A DNA stretch of 64,000 nucleotides from Wenyingzhuangia aestuarii (GCF_011927765.1 NZ_JAATJG010000002.1:186001-250000), one strand, 5' to 3'; positions 52,927 through 62,093 are shown, counted from the first letter of the stretch. The notes: generated by a model not told the origin, from the letters alone. Numbers and translations: made by a program.

Positions 52927-54663
52927 TTATTGTAATAGCCACATTTTAGACCATTGATTATTGGTGGCAGGTTGTAATTTTTCAATTGCTTTAAGCATAT
53001 TATCTTCGTTATAAGGATCCGTGTACCAGAATCTTACAGGAGTATTGTTTCCGTTACTTCCTGATATAATATTGCTATTTAAATCAGGGAAACCCGTTCT
53101 TCTCCAATCAAACCAAGATTCACTAGTAAGCCACAAAGCAATCCATTTTTGATGTATAATAGGTTCTAGCTTATTACTTGCATTGTCAAAAATATTTTTA
53201 ACATTGGCTATGTATTCATTTTCATCAAAAGAAATTAAAGTATTGTTTGCTTTATCGTATATGGAATTGTCATCACCATTGGTAATTTCATACTGTTCAA
53301 AAGACATTTTAATTCCATTTTTGTAATAATCATAAGCATTGTTTGTAATCCATCCACGAGCACTTGCTTCTGCTAAAATAAATTGAACTTCAGCAACATT
53401 CATTAAAGTAGCTTTAACCAAAGGATGGTTGTTTTCTGCATACATATCTGTTAAATAAGAAGCATGAGGATTTGCAGCTGCATTTAGGTAAATAGTGGTA
53501 TCAAGGTTGGAAATATCATTTTTATAATCACTAATAGTACCTCCTAAATTAAAGTCGTTTGGTGCACTTAAAGCAACAGGAAGCCCTACAAATAAATCGG
53601 TATTGATATCATTTTCTTTATCTGCATCTGTGTTAATAGCATTGATGTCTATATTTACATAGCGTATTATTTTACCAGCTTCTTCTACTACTTGATTGGT
53701 AGCTCCTTGTGCTAGTTGTACATCTACAGGTTTTATCCATTTGGTTAAACGAGGATCTTTTAATTCTGTAAGATCTTTTACAATAGTTGCCGACGGTTTT
53801 CTTCTGTAAAATTCAGAACGATTACTGTAATTTAAAGCCCCACCAGACCAACTGTTATCGCTATCTGTTCCAATATACGCAATCATGGCATTGTCATTAT
53901 TGTTTTGTAAAATAGGAAATTCACTAGCATTGTTTACAATTGTAGCTATTTCTGCAGATACATCAATATTAGAATTGTTCTTTTCAGACAACCTCATGTA
54001 AAATCTAAGACGTAATGAGTTGGCTAGTTTTCTCCATTTTTGACCATCACCATTATATACAACATCAGCATCTATTGCTTCTGTAATAACTCCAGTGTTT
54101 TTTAACAAAGTGTTGGCTGTTTTTAGATCGTTTAGAATACCTATAAAAACATCTTTTTGAGAATCGTACACTGGTTTAAAAAATTCATTTCCTCCTTTTT
54201 CACCTTGTAAAGCTTTGCTAAAAGGAATGTCTCCAAAAGCAGAGGTAAGAAAACCAAATTCATAAGATTTCATAATCAAAGCCACAGCTTGATAATAGTT
54301 TTTTGTTTCGTCCTTTTTTTCTTTTTCAGCACGTTCAAAAATGTATTGACTGTCTTTTAAAGGTTCGTAATAAATACTAAAATCACTAGCTCCCCATTGA
54401 TAATTGTTTTCTTCGTAACTGGTAAAATCTCTTTGTAAGTATTGAGTAGCAGCAGATAATTCTCCTCCTTCAAAGGCAATTCTACTCCTTATTTGTGCCG
54501 ATTTTGTTAGCACACCTGTTAGTACAAATTTAATATCAACCTCTGTGTCACTAAGTGTATTAGGACTCGTGTTTATTTCGTCTAAAGATTCACTACAAGC
54601 AGAAAACAAAAGTGTTGCTAAAGCTACATATAGTGTGATTATTTTATTTTTTATTTGTGTCAT
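52927..54663 (-). CDS. SusD/RagB-like nutrient-binding lipoprotein
   Basis: A 578-residue surface lipoprotein (LLFSAC, Cys23) of the SusD-like superfamily. SLDEINTSPNTLSDTEVDIKFVLTG, the TPR-type helices (NYYQAVALIMKSYEFGFLTSAFGDIPFSKAL) and the C-terminal EKWIAL-type segment HQKWIALWLTSESWFDWRRTGFPDL are characteristic. It forms the lid over the SusC channel and binds substrate. It lies 13 bp after susC. The phosphatase downstream suggests a phosphorylated ligand; no glycoside hydrolase is in the cluster. Confidence 0.92.
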   Translation of the reverse strand: MTQIKNKIITLYVALATLLFSACSESLDEINTSPNTLSDTEVDIKFVLTGVLTKSAQIRSRIAFEGGELSAATQYLQRDFTSYEENNYQWGASDFSIYYEPLKDSQYIFERAEKEKKDETKNYYQAVALIMKSYEFGFLTSAFGDIPFSKALQGEKGGNEFFKPVYDSQKDVFIGILNDLKTANTLLKNTGVITEAIDADVVYNGDGQKWRKLANSLRLRFYMRLSEKNNSNIDVSAEIATIVNNASEFPILQNNNDNAMIAYIGTDSDNSWSGGALNYSNRSEFYRRKPSATIVKDLTELKDPRLTKWIKPVDVQLAQGATNQVVEEAGKIIRYVNIDINAINTDADKENDINTDLFVGLPVALSAPNDFNLGGTISDYKNDISNLDTTIYLNAAANPHASYLTDMYAENNHPLVKATLMNVAEVQFILAEASARGWITNNAYDYYKNGIKMSFEQYEITNGDDNSIYDKANNTLISFDENEYIANVKNIFDNASNKLEPIIHQKWIALWLTSESWFDWRRTGFPDLNSNIISGSNGNNTPVRFWYTDPYNEDNMLKAIEKLQPATNNQWSKMWLLQ

Positions 54664-54675
54664 CTTGTTTTTTAT

Positions 54676-57600
54676 TTAAAAAGTAACATTAAGTCTGAAT
54701 CCCATTGGTAATGTCCAAGGAGCAAGATTCCATTTTTCGAAACCTTGATTACCACCATCGTAAGCCAATTCAGGATCTATTCCAATTCCTGCCTTTGTCC
54801 ATAACATGATGTTTTTAGCGTATACAGAGAAAGATATATTTTGAGCTGAGATATATTCGGTAATATTTCTCGGGAATTTATAAGTAAGAGTAATGTCTCT
54901 CATTTTTACAAAAGAAGCATCATACATAAAAGCATATCCGGTTCTCCAAAAACTCCCACTAGATTCTACCACTCTGTATGCATCAAAGAATTTAGTACCA
55001 GCACCTCCAAAGTTTTCGGTATATGTACCATCTCCGTTGTCTATAACTCCAGGAAAAAAGGCACCATTGTAATTTCCGTTGTACTCAAAACCACCTAGTT
55101 CTTGATTTCTACCCCCAACCCATACATCGTTATCTCTATAAGCAGGGTTTGATTTAATGGCTTCGGCAAGTGCTTCTCTATCACCATTATAAGAATTAGC
55201 GTTTAATACACCAGAAAATGTACTAGAACTGATTCCATTTTTCCAATTTTCTATTTTTCCAGATCTAGCCATTCTTTTCATAGATTCAGAAAAGAAATTA
55301 CCTCCTTGTCTCCAGTCAAAACTAGCAGAGATTGTGAAATTTTTATAACTAACAGAGGTGTTAAGTCCCATAGCAAAATCGTTATTAAAGTTTCCTACTT
55401 TAATTTGATTTTCTTTGCTTCTATCTACCTCCCATCTACCGTTAGCATCTAAAATATTCCAACCTTTGTATTCTCCTTCTTCTACTTTTTTAATGTAAGG
55501 AGAGTACAGATCTCCAATAGTACCACCTACTCTTGTAAATGCACCCATATCCGTACCTCCTCCAAAAGAAACTCTATCAATACCATCTACCAATTCTACC
55601 AGTTTACTTTGTTGTTTGGTAAAGTTAAGATTCATGTTCCATTCAAAATCTTTGAATTTTACAGGAATTACATTCATTCCTAATTCTATACCATAATTTT
55701 CGACATTACCTGCATTAATTGTAGTACTTGTATAACCTGTAAGAGGAGATACAGATACATTTAAAATTTGGTTTTTGTTTTGAGTTTTGTAGTAAGTAGC
55801 ATCAAAGCCTAAACGACCGTGAAAAAGTTTTACGTCTGTACCAATTTCATAAGAAGTAGCAATTTCAGGTTTTAGGTTTGTATTAGGCATACTACTAGGT
55901 AATGAATAAGTAAAATCATCTCCCCAATAACCTTGAGATAGGGTAGGGCTAATCATGTAAGGAGAAGTGTCTTTACCTACTTGTGCCCAACTAGATCTTA
56001 ATTTAAAAAGAGATACCCAATTTGGCATGTTTACAAATTCTGAAACTAATACACTAGTAGAAACAGAAGGGTAAAAATAAGAACGGTTTTCTTTAGGCAG
56101 AGTACTAGACCAATCGTTACGAGCAGTAATATCTACAAAAGCATAGTCTTTAAAACTAAGAGATACCATACCATATACACTGTAAATCGCTTTTTTATAG
56201 CTAGCACTAGCATAGTTTAAACCACCTCTAGATACGTTTGACAATGTATACAAACCAGGAAGCACCAAATTGTCTCCGCCACTGTTTATAGAGTAACCGT
56301 TTTGATGCATAATGTTGGCACCTACAGAAGGAGCTATGTTAAAATCTCCAACATCTTTTTTGTATGAAAAAAGGGCATCAATATTAGATTCTCTAGAAAT
56401 AGTATTACTAACATTATAAGAACCAAAAGGTTTGCTACTTCCAAATCCATCGTAAGACCAAGGTTTTATAATTTCTGTTTTGTTTGTTGTGCTACTATGA
56501 GAAACTCTAGCCATTGCATTAAAATCAGGAGTAATTTCCCAGTCTAATTTTACGTTTCCAAAACCTCTGGTTTTATCAAAAGTGTTTTTTCTTTCGTTAG
56601 CAGAAAACCAAGGATTGTTGTATCCTTCTGTAATTTTATTTTGTTGCGAGTTTTTAACGGTCCAGTAATCTCCATTTAAATCGTTAATATTAATGTGAGG
56701 AGCAATGTTGTAAATGTCAAAATACTGATCGTTATTACCAATAGACTTTACAGGAAAGTTGTTTGATTTTGGATTTGATAAATTGATGTTAGTAGACACT
56801 TTAACTTTGTCTGTTATATGATAACTAGTGGCAAGGTTAACCCCTATTTTGTTTAGTTCTGTACCTGGGGAAAAACCCTCTCCTTTTAAATGAGAAAGAG
56901 ATAGACGAATTTCTCCTTTTTCAGAAGCACCAGAAACACTAACATCATTAATAGTGGTTATTCCTGTTTTAAAATAATCTTCTAAGCTATTGTCATAAAA
57001 TTCTAAAGGAGTTTCTTGCCCATTGCTATTCCATTGCACAGCAGGAGTTCCTTCTTCGGCTCCATACCAATGTTGCCAAGTAGCTTCGTCAAATTGTCCT
57101 TTTTGTCCATTTGTAAATCTATTTTGCAAGTCAATATATTTGTAAGGAGTGTTAAAAGTTGTGGTGGTGTTAAAAGAAACTCCAATTCCTTTTTTAACGT
57201 GTTTTCCAGATTTTGTAGTAACAAGAATAACCCCGTTACCAGCTCTAGAACCATATAATGCTGCTGCACTAGCTCCTTTTAATACAGATATGTTTTCAAT
57301 ATCCATAGCGCTAATATCTCCCAAAACATTAGTGTCTCCAATTGGAGAACCATCAATAACTACTAAAGGTTGATCGTTTCCAGTTAAAGAAGTTTTTCCT
57401 CTAATGTATACATATGTTTCGCTATTTAAATCGTTTCCTCCTCTACGGATGTCTAAACCAGAAATTTTAGCAGACATACCTCCCAATACGTTTTCTTGAG
57501 GAACAAGGTTTAATTTTTCTGTATTTAATTCACCTACCGAATATCCTAGAGCCTTTTTTTCTCTCTTCATACCCAAAGCAGTAATTACTACTTCGTTCAT

Positions 57601-58233
57601 GTTTTCTACAGAGCGTTCTAAAATAATATCTAAATCTGTTTGGTTGTTAATTGTTATTTCTTGAGGAAGCATTCCAACATAAGAAATCACCAAAATAGTT
57701 TGTTTGTTAGGCACGGTAATTTTAAAAATACCATCAAAATTAGTAAGCACTCCTTTGTTTGTTCCTTTTATTAACACATTTGCTCCAGGTAATAACATTC
57801 CCTGAGAATCTTGCACCACTCCAGTAATTTCTATGGCTTGTTGTTGTACCGTTTTGGAGTTAAGCGGTTTTATAGGAGCTGTTTTAAGAACAATGTGGGT
57901 GTCAACAATTTCGTAAATTTTGTTTGTGTTTTTAAACAATTGATTTAGTACGGTTTCTACTTTTTCATTGATTACGTTGATGCTAACAATTTTATCTATA
58001 TCTACATCTTTGGTGTTGTATAGAAATTGGTATTCTGTTTTAGATTCTATTTCATCTAAAACTTTTTCAATAGTTACCTTATTTAAATTTAAGGTGATTT
58101 TAATGTTTTGATTGATGTTGTTAGCGTGTAGTGTAAATAGGCTAACAACTAAAAAAAAGGTGGTTAATTTAATTTTTAAATTAAATTTTAGAGCGCACAA
58201 AGCCATACTCTTGATTTGTGTGAAAATTTTCAT
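54676..58233 (-). CDS. SusC/RagA TonB-linked outer-membrane transporter with STN signalling domain
   Basis: An 1185-residue transporter. The signal region (to about 38) is followed by an STN domain (about 42-115: IKITLNLNKVTIEKVLDEIESKTEYQFLYNTKDVDI), a CarboxypepD_reg-like domain (about 132-210: ITGVVQDSQGMLLPGANVLIKGTNKG), a plug with SusC signature (LNLVPQENVLGGMSAKISGLDI; VYIRGKTSLTGNDQPLVVIDGSPIGD; LKGASAAALYGSRAGNGVILVTTK) and a barrel. The STN domain implies signalling to the FecR protein encoded just upstream. On the opposite strand a consensus promoter overlaps its start codon and would make an antisense RNA to its leader. Confidence 0.94.
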   Translation of the reverse strand: MKIFTQIKSMALCALKFNLKIKLTTFFLVVSLFTLHANNINQNIKITLNLNKVTIEKVLDEIESKTEYQFLYNTKDVDIDKIVSINVINEKVETVLNQLFKNTNKIYEIVDTHIVLKTAPIKPLNSKTVQQQAIEITGVVQDSQGMLLPGANVLIKGTNKGVLTNFDGIFKITVPNKQTILVISYVGMLPQEITINNQTDLDIILERSVENMNEVVITALGMKREKKALGYSVGELNTEKLNLVPQENVLGGMSAKISGLDIRRGGNDLNSETYVYIRGKTSLTGNDQPLVVIDGSPIGDTNVLGDISAMDIENISVLKGASAAALYGSRAGNGVILVTTKSGKHVKKGIGVSFNTTTTFNTPYKYIDLQNRFTNGQKGQFDEATWQHWYGAEEGTPAVQWNSNGQETPLEFYDNSLEDYFKTGITTINDVSVSGASEKGEIRLSLSHLKGEGFSPGTELNKIGVNLATSYHITDKVKVSTNINLSNPKSNNFPVKSIGNNDQYFDIYNIAPHININDLNGDYWTVKNSQQNKITEGYNNPWFSANERKNTFDKTRGFGNVKLDWEITPDFNAMARVSHSSTTNKTEIIKPWSYDGFGSSKPFGSYNVSNTISRESNIDALFSYKKDVGDFNIAPSVGANIMHQNGYSINSGGDNLVLPGLYTLSNVSRGGLNYASASYKKAIYSVYGMVSLSFKDYAFVDITARNDWSSTLPKENRSYFYPSVSTSVLVSEFVNMPNWVSLFKLRSSWAQVGKDTSPYMISPTLSQGYWGDDFTYSLPSSMPNTNLKPEIATSYEIGTDVKLFHGRLGFDATYYKTQNKNQILNVSVSPLTGYTSTTINAGNVENYGIELGMNVIPVKFKDFEWNMNLNFTKQQSKLVELVDGIDRVSFGGGTDMGAFTRVGGTIGDLYSPYIKKVEEGEYKGWNILDANGRWEVDRSKENQIKVGNFNNDFAMGLNTSVSYKNFTISASFDWRQGGNFFSESMKRMARSGKIENWKNGISSSTFSGVLNANSYNGDREALAEAIKSNPAYRDNDVWVGGRNQELGGFEYNGNYNGAFFPGVIDNGDGTYTENFGGAGTKFFDAYRVVESSGSFWRTGYAFMYDASFVKMRDITLTYKFPRNITEYISAQNISFSVYAKNIMLWTKAGIGIDPELAYDGGNQGFEKWNLAPWTLPMGFRLNVTF

Positions 58234-58240
58234 ATTTTTG
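58211..58240 (+). promoter_or_regulatory. Antisense promoter overlapping the susC start codon
   Basis: On the plus strand TTG (58211-58213), a 19-base spacer and TATTTTTG (58233-58240) match the Bacteroidota promoter consensus exactly. It points away from susC, into the susC leader, towards a terminator hairpin at 58283-58304. Confidence 0.6.
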
Positions 58241-58246
58241 ATTGAG

Positions 58247-58315
58247 ATTTTTAGTGGTAATTTTTATATCACTTTCCTTAATGGGAGATGTTAGCGCATC
58301 TCCCGTTTTTTTTTG
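58247..58315 (+). ncRNA. Putative antisense RNA to the susC leader (DonS-like)
   Basis: A segment of about 70 bases lies between the plus-strand promoter (58211-58240) and a plus-strand intrinsic terminator: GGGAGATG (58283-58290), loop TTAGCG, CATCTCCC (58297-58304), then G and about ten T. No open reading frame is in it. It would be fully complementary to the susC mRNA leader, from about 14 to 80 bases before the start codon. In Bacteroides, antisense RNAs of similar size and position repress susC-type operons under ECF sigma/anti-sigma control. Both ends are predicted. Confidence 0.5.
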
Positions 58316-58316
58316 T
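58283..58316 (+). terminator. Plus-strand terminator between susC and fecR
   Basis: The 8-bp GC-rich stem with 6-base loop is followed by a T-run only on the plus strand. On the minus strand, the direction of fecR and susC, no T-run follows, so it is not the fecR terminator, though it can form a hairpin in the susC leader. Confidence 0.72.
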
Positions 58317-58343
58317 TCTATTATGTCATGTTATTTTTTGTTT

Positions 58344-59498
58344 TTAGTGGATAATAATTTGATTTTTGTTTGTAGTATATTCAAAGTTGTAACTTTTTTG
58401 AAAGGTGTTTAATACCTTGTAGATATCTTCTTTTTTACTGTTAAAAGCAGCATTAAAGTATTCATGATTTAGTTGTTTGTTGTGGTTGATTATTTGAATA
58501 TTGTAGCTGCGTTCTAATCTTTTTATAATATTTTTAAAAGGGATGTTTCTAAATATAAGTTGTCCTGTTCTCCAACCCGTATAAATTCTAGTATCTACTT
58601 TTTCTTTAGAAATAGAACCTTCTTTTTCGTTGTAAAGACCTTTAAAACCTGGTGTTAGTAGAGTAGCAGTGGTACTGTTGTAATAGTTATTGTTATATAG
58701 TCCCACCAGTCCTTCTACCAATACTGTTGCTATATTAGGCTCCTCAGGATATGCCGATACATTAAATTGAGTTCCTAAAACACGGACTTTTAAATCATTT
58801 GCTTTTACAATAAAAGGCCTTAGAGAATCTTTTGCTACCTTAAAAAAAGCTTCTCCTTGTATACTAACTTCTCTTTTTTGATTAGAGGCAAACTGGGTAG
58901 GATATTCTATGGTTGTACCAGCGTTAATTGTAATAGTAGTTCCGTCAGATAAGACTAATTCAAACTGTTTACCGTAAGGCACACTTAGTTGATTATAGAC
59001 TGGAGTTTTAGAAGTAGACTTTGTATGGTAAACAATTCTGTTTTCTTCTTGAATTCCTATTTTGTTTCCGTGGATATCTACTATTTCTTTTGAGCTTTTT
59101 TCGTTGATGATTTCAACTTGTCCATTTGCTAATTGCAGTGTAATTTGATTTGAACTTGCACTAAACGTGTCTTTTACAATGTTTCTGTTGTAAAGAAAAT
59201 AACTAGAACCTACAAAAAGAATTAATATAGCTGCGTATTTTAAAGAGAGGTAAACAATTGACCTTTGTTTATTGTTTTTTGCTTTTTGAATTCTAGCTAG
59301 TTCTTTAGCTTTAAAATTTTTAGGAGTGGTTTTAGTAAGTAAAGTATTTGTAAGGTAATAGACCTTTAGGTAGTCGTTAAAAAGTTCTTTATTATGGTTG
59401 TCTATTTTTATCCAACGTTCTAACAAAGCCAATTCTTGTTTAGTAGCATTGCCTGTTAGGTAGTGTAGAATACTGTTTTCTATTTCAGATGGAATCAT
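58344..59498 (-). CDS. FecR-type anti-sigma factor
   Basis: A 384-residue inner-membrane protein. A cytoplasmic N-terminus (about 1-80, sigma binding: NSILHYLTGNATKQELALLERWI) precedes one membrane helix (about 82-103), a FecR domain (about 165-270: VPYGKQFELVLSDGTTITINAGTTIEYP; REVSIQGEAFFKVAKD) and a C-terminal DUF4974 domain (FRNIPFKNIIKRLERSYNIQI). It should hold an ECF sigma inactive until the STN domain of SusC signals. It lies 110 bp upstream of susC. Its presumed sigma partner is not adjacent but at 50803-51378 on the other strand. Confidence 0.92.
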   Translation of the reverse strand: MIPSEIENSILHYLTGNATKQELALLERWIKIDNHNKELFNDYLKVYYLTNTLLTKTTPKNFKAKELARIQKAKNNKQRSIVYLSLKYAAILILFVGSSYFLYNRNIVKDTFSASSNQITLQLANGQVEIINEKSSKEIVDIHGNKIGIQEENRIVYHTKSTSKTPVYNQLSVPYGKQFELVLSDGTTITINAGTTIEYPTQFASNQKREVSIQGEAFFKVAKDSLRPFIVKANDLKVRVLGTQFNVSAYPEEPNIATVLVEGLVGLYNNNYYNSTTATLLTPGFKGLYNEKEGSISKEKVDTRIYTGWRTGQLIFRNIPFKNIIKRLERSYNIQIINHNKQLNHEYFNAAFNSKKEDIYKVLNTFQKSYNFEYTTNKNQIIIH

Positions 59499-59576
59499 AC
59501 TTTTTCTTTTATATACCTAAGACATTGCTAAAATGCAATACCCTAGAAATACAGTGTTATGAGTATGTTATTACAA

Positions 59577-59600
59577 TGTTTACGAATTAATTTGTAAACA
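59577..59600. promoter_or_regulatory. Palindrome upstream of fecR
   Basis: TGTTTAC (59577-59583) and GTAAACA (59594-59600) flank GAATTAATTT; 22 of 24 positions are symmetric. It lies about 80 bp upstream of the fecR ATG and is a candidate operator. Confidence 0.5.
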
Positions 59601-59638
59601 TATTGCTTCTGATTTATAGTGTTTTATTGTAGTTTTTG

Positions 59639-59670
59639 TTTGTAATAAAAATTTAAATTTTTATTACAAA
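59639..59670. repeat. Perfect 32-bp AT palindrome
   Basis: The 16-base arms TTTGTAATAAAAATTT and its exact complement meet with no spacer. It lies between the membrane-protein gene and fecR. There is no GC core, so it is unlike an intrinsic terminator. Arm length is notable even for AT-rich DNA. Confidence 0.55.
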
Positions 59671-59696
59671 ATATAGATGAAGGGAAAAAATAGAAG

Positions 59697-59736
59697 AAAA
59701 AGAGTCCTTGTTTATTTACTAAAAACAGGATCTTTT
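59697..59736 (-). terminator. Imperfect terminator after the argS-membrane protein pair
   Basis: AAAGATCC-TGTTT on the minus strand pairs with AAACAAGGACTCTTT with two bulges; the stop codon at 59712 lies in the loop. A T-rich tract follows on the minus strand. Confidence 0.45.
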
Positions 59737-60314
59737 ATCTGTAGCTTGTTGGTTAATACATAAATTAAAGTGTTTACACACATATGAAAAATTACCAAAC
59801 AGATAAGTGCGTATAAAGGAACCCCTAAAAACTGATAAGGCCAAGAGTAGGTCCAAACACCTAAATTAATAGTGATGATTTCTCCAAAAGCAGGAAAAAT
59901 TAAAGCCAATAAAAAAGTAATTAAAGCTTTGGTTTGTAGTGATGGCTTGTTTAACTGGCTAAACAATTCTTTTTCTAGCTTGTATACATAACTAAAAGCT
60001 AGCATCCATGCAAAAGGTAGCCACAAAGGCATTTGCGTAGAAACATTGTGATATTCCCAGTATCCATTGTAAATACCCCAAGATTCTGCAGCGATCCCTA
60101 AAACTCCGGTTAAAATCATTCCTATAGGAACCATCCAGAATTTCTGTTTGTTTTTAAATCCTAAGCTATACATAGAATGTATTACCTTTAAAACTAGAAT
60201 AATGGCTACAATTCCATCGTATTTGTGTAATAAACCTATAAACACTCCAGCAATGCAAATTTTTAAAGTTGCTTTGAGGAGTGATATAGTTATGTTCTTT
60301 TGAGGAATTGTCAT
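59712..60314 (-). CDS. Integral membrane protein of unknown function
   Basis: A 200-residue protein with about six membrane helices. It has conserved-looking polar spots in membrane regions: AAESWGIYNGYWEYHN and FGEIITINLGVWTYSWP, each with a Glu followed by G-x-W-x-Y. I do not recognise the family. It begins 6 bp after argS and so is probably co-transcribed with it. Confidence 0.72.
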   Translation of the reverse strand: MTIPQKNITISLLKATLKICIAGVFIGLLHKYDGIVAIILVLKVIHSMYSLGFKNKQKFWMVPIGMILTGVLGIAAESWGIYNGYWEYHNVSTQMPLWLPFAWMLAFSYVYKLEKELFSQLNKPSLQTKALITFLLALIFPAFGEIITINLGVWTYSWPYQFLGVPLYALICLVIFHMCVNTLIYVLTNKLQIKDPVFSK

Positions 60315-60320
60315 TCAGAA

Positions 60321-62093
60321 TTACATTCTTTCAGGAACATCAATTCCTAATAAGTTAAAGGCCGATTTTATTGTATCTCCTACCTTAGCAGATAATTGAG
60401 TTCTAAATATTTTTACAGCTTCATCTTCGCAACCTAAAATGTAAGAGCTTTGGTAAAATGAGTTGTATTCCTTTACCAAATCATAGGTGTAGTTAGCAAT
60501 TAAAGCTGGGCTGTGATTGTTAGCTGCTTGTTGAACTGTTTCTACATATTGTTGTAGTGTTTTAATAACGGCTAATTCTTTGTCAGAAATTTCTACGTTT
60601 TGTTTGGCTGTGTAGTCAAAATCTGCTTTTCTAAGAATAGACTGAATACGTGCGTAGGTGTACTGAATAAAAGGTCCTGTGTTTCCGTTAAAATCTATAG
60701 ATTCTTTAGGGTCAAACAAAATACGCTTTTTAGGATCTACTTTTAAAATGTAGTATTTTAAAGCTCCCATTCCTATGGTTTTGTACAATTCCTCTTTTTT
60801 CTCATCAGAATAACCTTCTAGTTTTCCTAATTCTTGAGAAATTTCACGAGCAGTATTCACCATTTCTTCCATTAAATCATCGGCATCTACTACAGTTCCT
60901 TCTCTAGATTTCATTTTACCTGTAGGTAAATCTACCATTCCATAAGAAAGATGATACATGTTTTCTGCCCAAGAAAATCCTAATTTTTTTAAGATTAAGA
61001 ACAATACTTTAAAGTGATAATCTTGTTCATTACCTACTGTATAAGTTAATGCGTTGATGTCAAATTCTTGAAAACGCTGAATAGCAGTTCCTAAATCTTG
61101 TGTAATGTAAACCGAAGTTCCATCTCCACGTAACACTAGTTTTTCGTCTAAACCTTCATCTGTTAAATCTATCCAAACAGAACCGTCTTCTTTTTTGTAG
61201 AAAACTCCTTTGTCTAAACCATCTTGCACACAATCTTTACCTAAAAGATAGGTTTCACTTTCGTAATAATTTTTATCAAAAGTAACTCCTAAATTTTTGT
61301 AAGAAACTGCAAAACCATCATATACCCATTGGTTCATGGTTTTCCAAAGGTCTACCACTTCTTTATCTCCAGCTTCCCATTTCAATAGCATCTGTTGTGC
61401 TTCTACCAAAATAGGAGCTTGTTTTTTAGCTTCTTCTTCGGTTTTTCCTTCAGCCATTAAAGCGCTGATTTCTTCTTTATAAGCTTTGTCAAAAGCAACA
61501 TAGTAGTTACCTACTAATTTGTCACCTTTTAAACCTGTGTTTTCTGGAGTTTCTCCATTCCCAAATTTTTGCCATGCCAACATACTTTTACAAATATGAA
61601 TACCACGGTCGTTTATAATTTGAGTTTTGTATACTTTTTTACCACTTGCTGCAATAATTTCTGCTACAGAAAAACCTAACAAGTTGTTACGTACATGCCC
61701 TAAATGCAAAGGTTTGTTGGTGTTAGGAGAAGAATATTCTACCATAACTGCTTTGTCTGATGGAGCAGGAGTAAGAGTTCCATAGTTTTCGGTTTTATAA
61801 ATAGTGTAAAAACTATCTAAGAAAAAACTAGGATTGATAGAAACATTTAAGAATCCTTTGACCACATTAAAATCGGTTACCAAATCAACATTAGTCTTTA
61901 GGTATTCTCCTATTTGAGTTCCAATTTGAACCGGATTTCCTTTTACAAATCTTAAAAAAGCAAAAACCACAATGGTAATATCTCCATCAAACTCTTTGCG
62001 GGTTGCTTGGAATTCTACTGTTGGAATTTCGGTTTTAAAAATTTCTACAAATGCTTTTTTAACAGCTATTTCTAAATGGTTTTGGATACTCAT
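60321..62093 (-). CDS. argS: Arginyl-tRNA synthetase
   Basis: A 590-residue class I synthetase that charges tRNA-Arg. The N-terminal Add-1 domain (about 1-110), YSSPNTNKPLHLGH with the HIGH motif HLGH at 130-133, the KMSKS-like GKMKSREGT, and the C-terminal anticodon-binding domain (GPFIQYTYARIQSILRKA; ending LLGIDVPERM) are all present. Length is usual. Expression is probably housekeeping; no T-box or other leader element was noticed in the 106 bp upstream. Confidence 0.96.
   Translation of the reverse strand: MSIQNHLEIAVKKAFVEIFKTEIPTVEFQATRKEFDGDITIVVFAFLRFVKGNPVQIGTQIGEYLKTNVDLVTDFNVVKGFLNVSINPSFFLDSFYTIYKTENYGTLTPAPSDKAVMVEYSSPNTNKPLHLGHVRNNLLGFSVAEIIAASGKKVYKTQIINDRGIHICKSMLAWQKFGNGETPENTGLKGDKLVGNYYVAFDKAYKEEISALMAEGKTEEEAKKQAPILVEAQQMLLKWEAGDKEVVDLWKTMNQWVYDGFAVSYKNLGVTFDKNYYESETYLLGKDCVQDGLDKGVFYKKEDGSVWIDLTDEGLDEKLVLRGDGTSVYITQDLGTAIQRFQEFDINALTYTVGNEQDYHFKVLFLILKKLGFSWAENMYHLSYGMVDLPTGKMKSREGTVVDADDLMEEMVNTAREISQELGKLEGYSDEKKEELYKTIGMGALKYYILKVDPKKRILFDPKESIDFNGNTGPFIQYTYARIQSILRKADFDYTAKQNVEISDKELAVIKTLQQYVETVQQAANNHSPALIANYTYDLVKEYNSFYQSSYILGCEDEAVKIFRTQLSAKVGDTIKSAFNLLGIDVPERM

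Noticed and set aside
58283-58304. Hairpin as the terminator of fecR
   Set aside because: On the minus strand no T-run follows it; the T-run is on the plus strand, so it was assigned to a possible plus-strand RNA.
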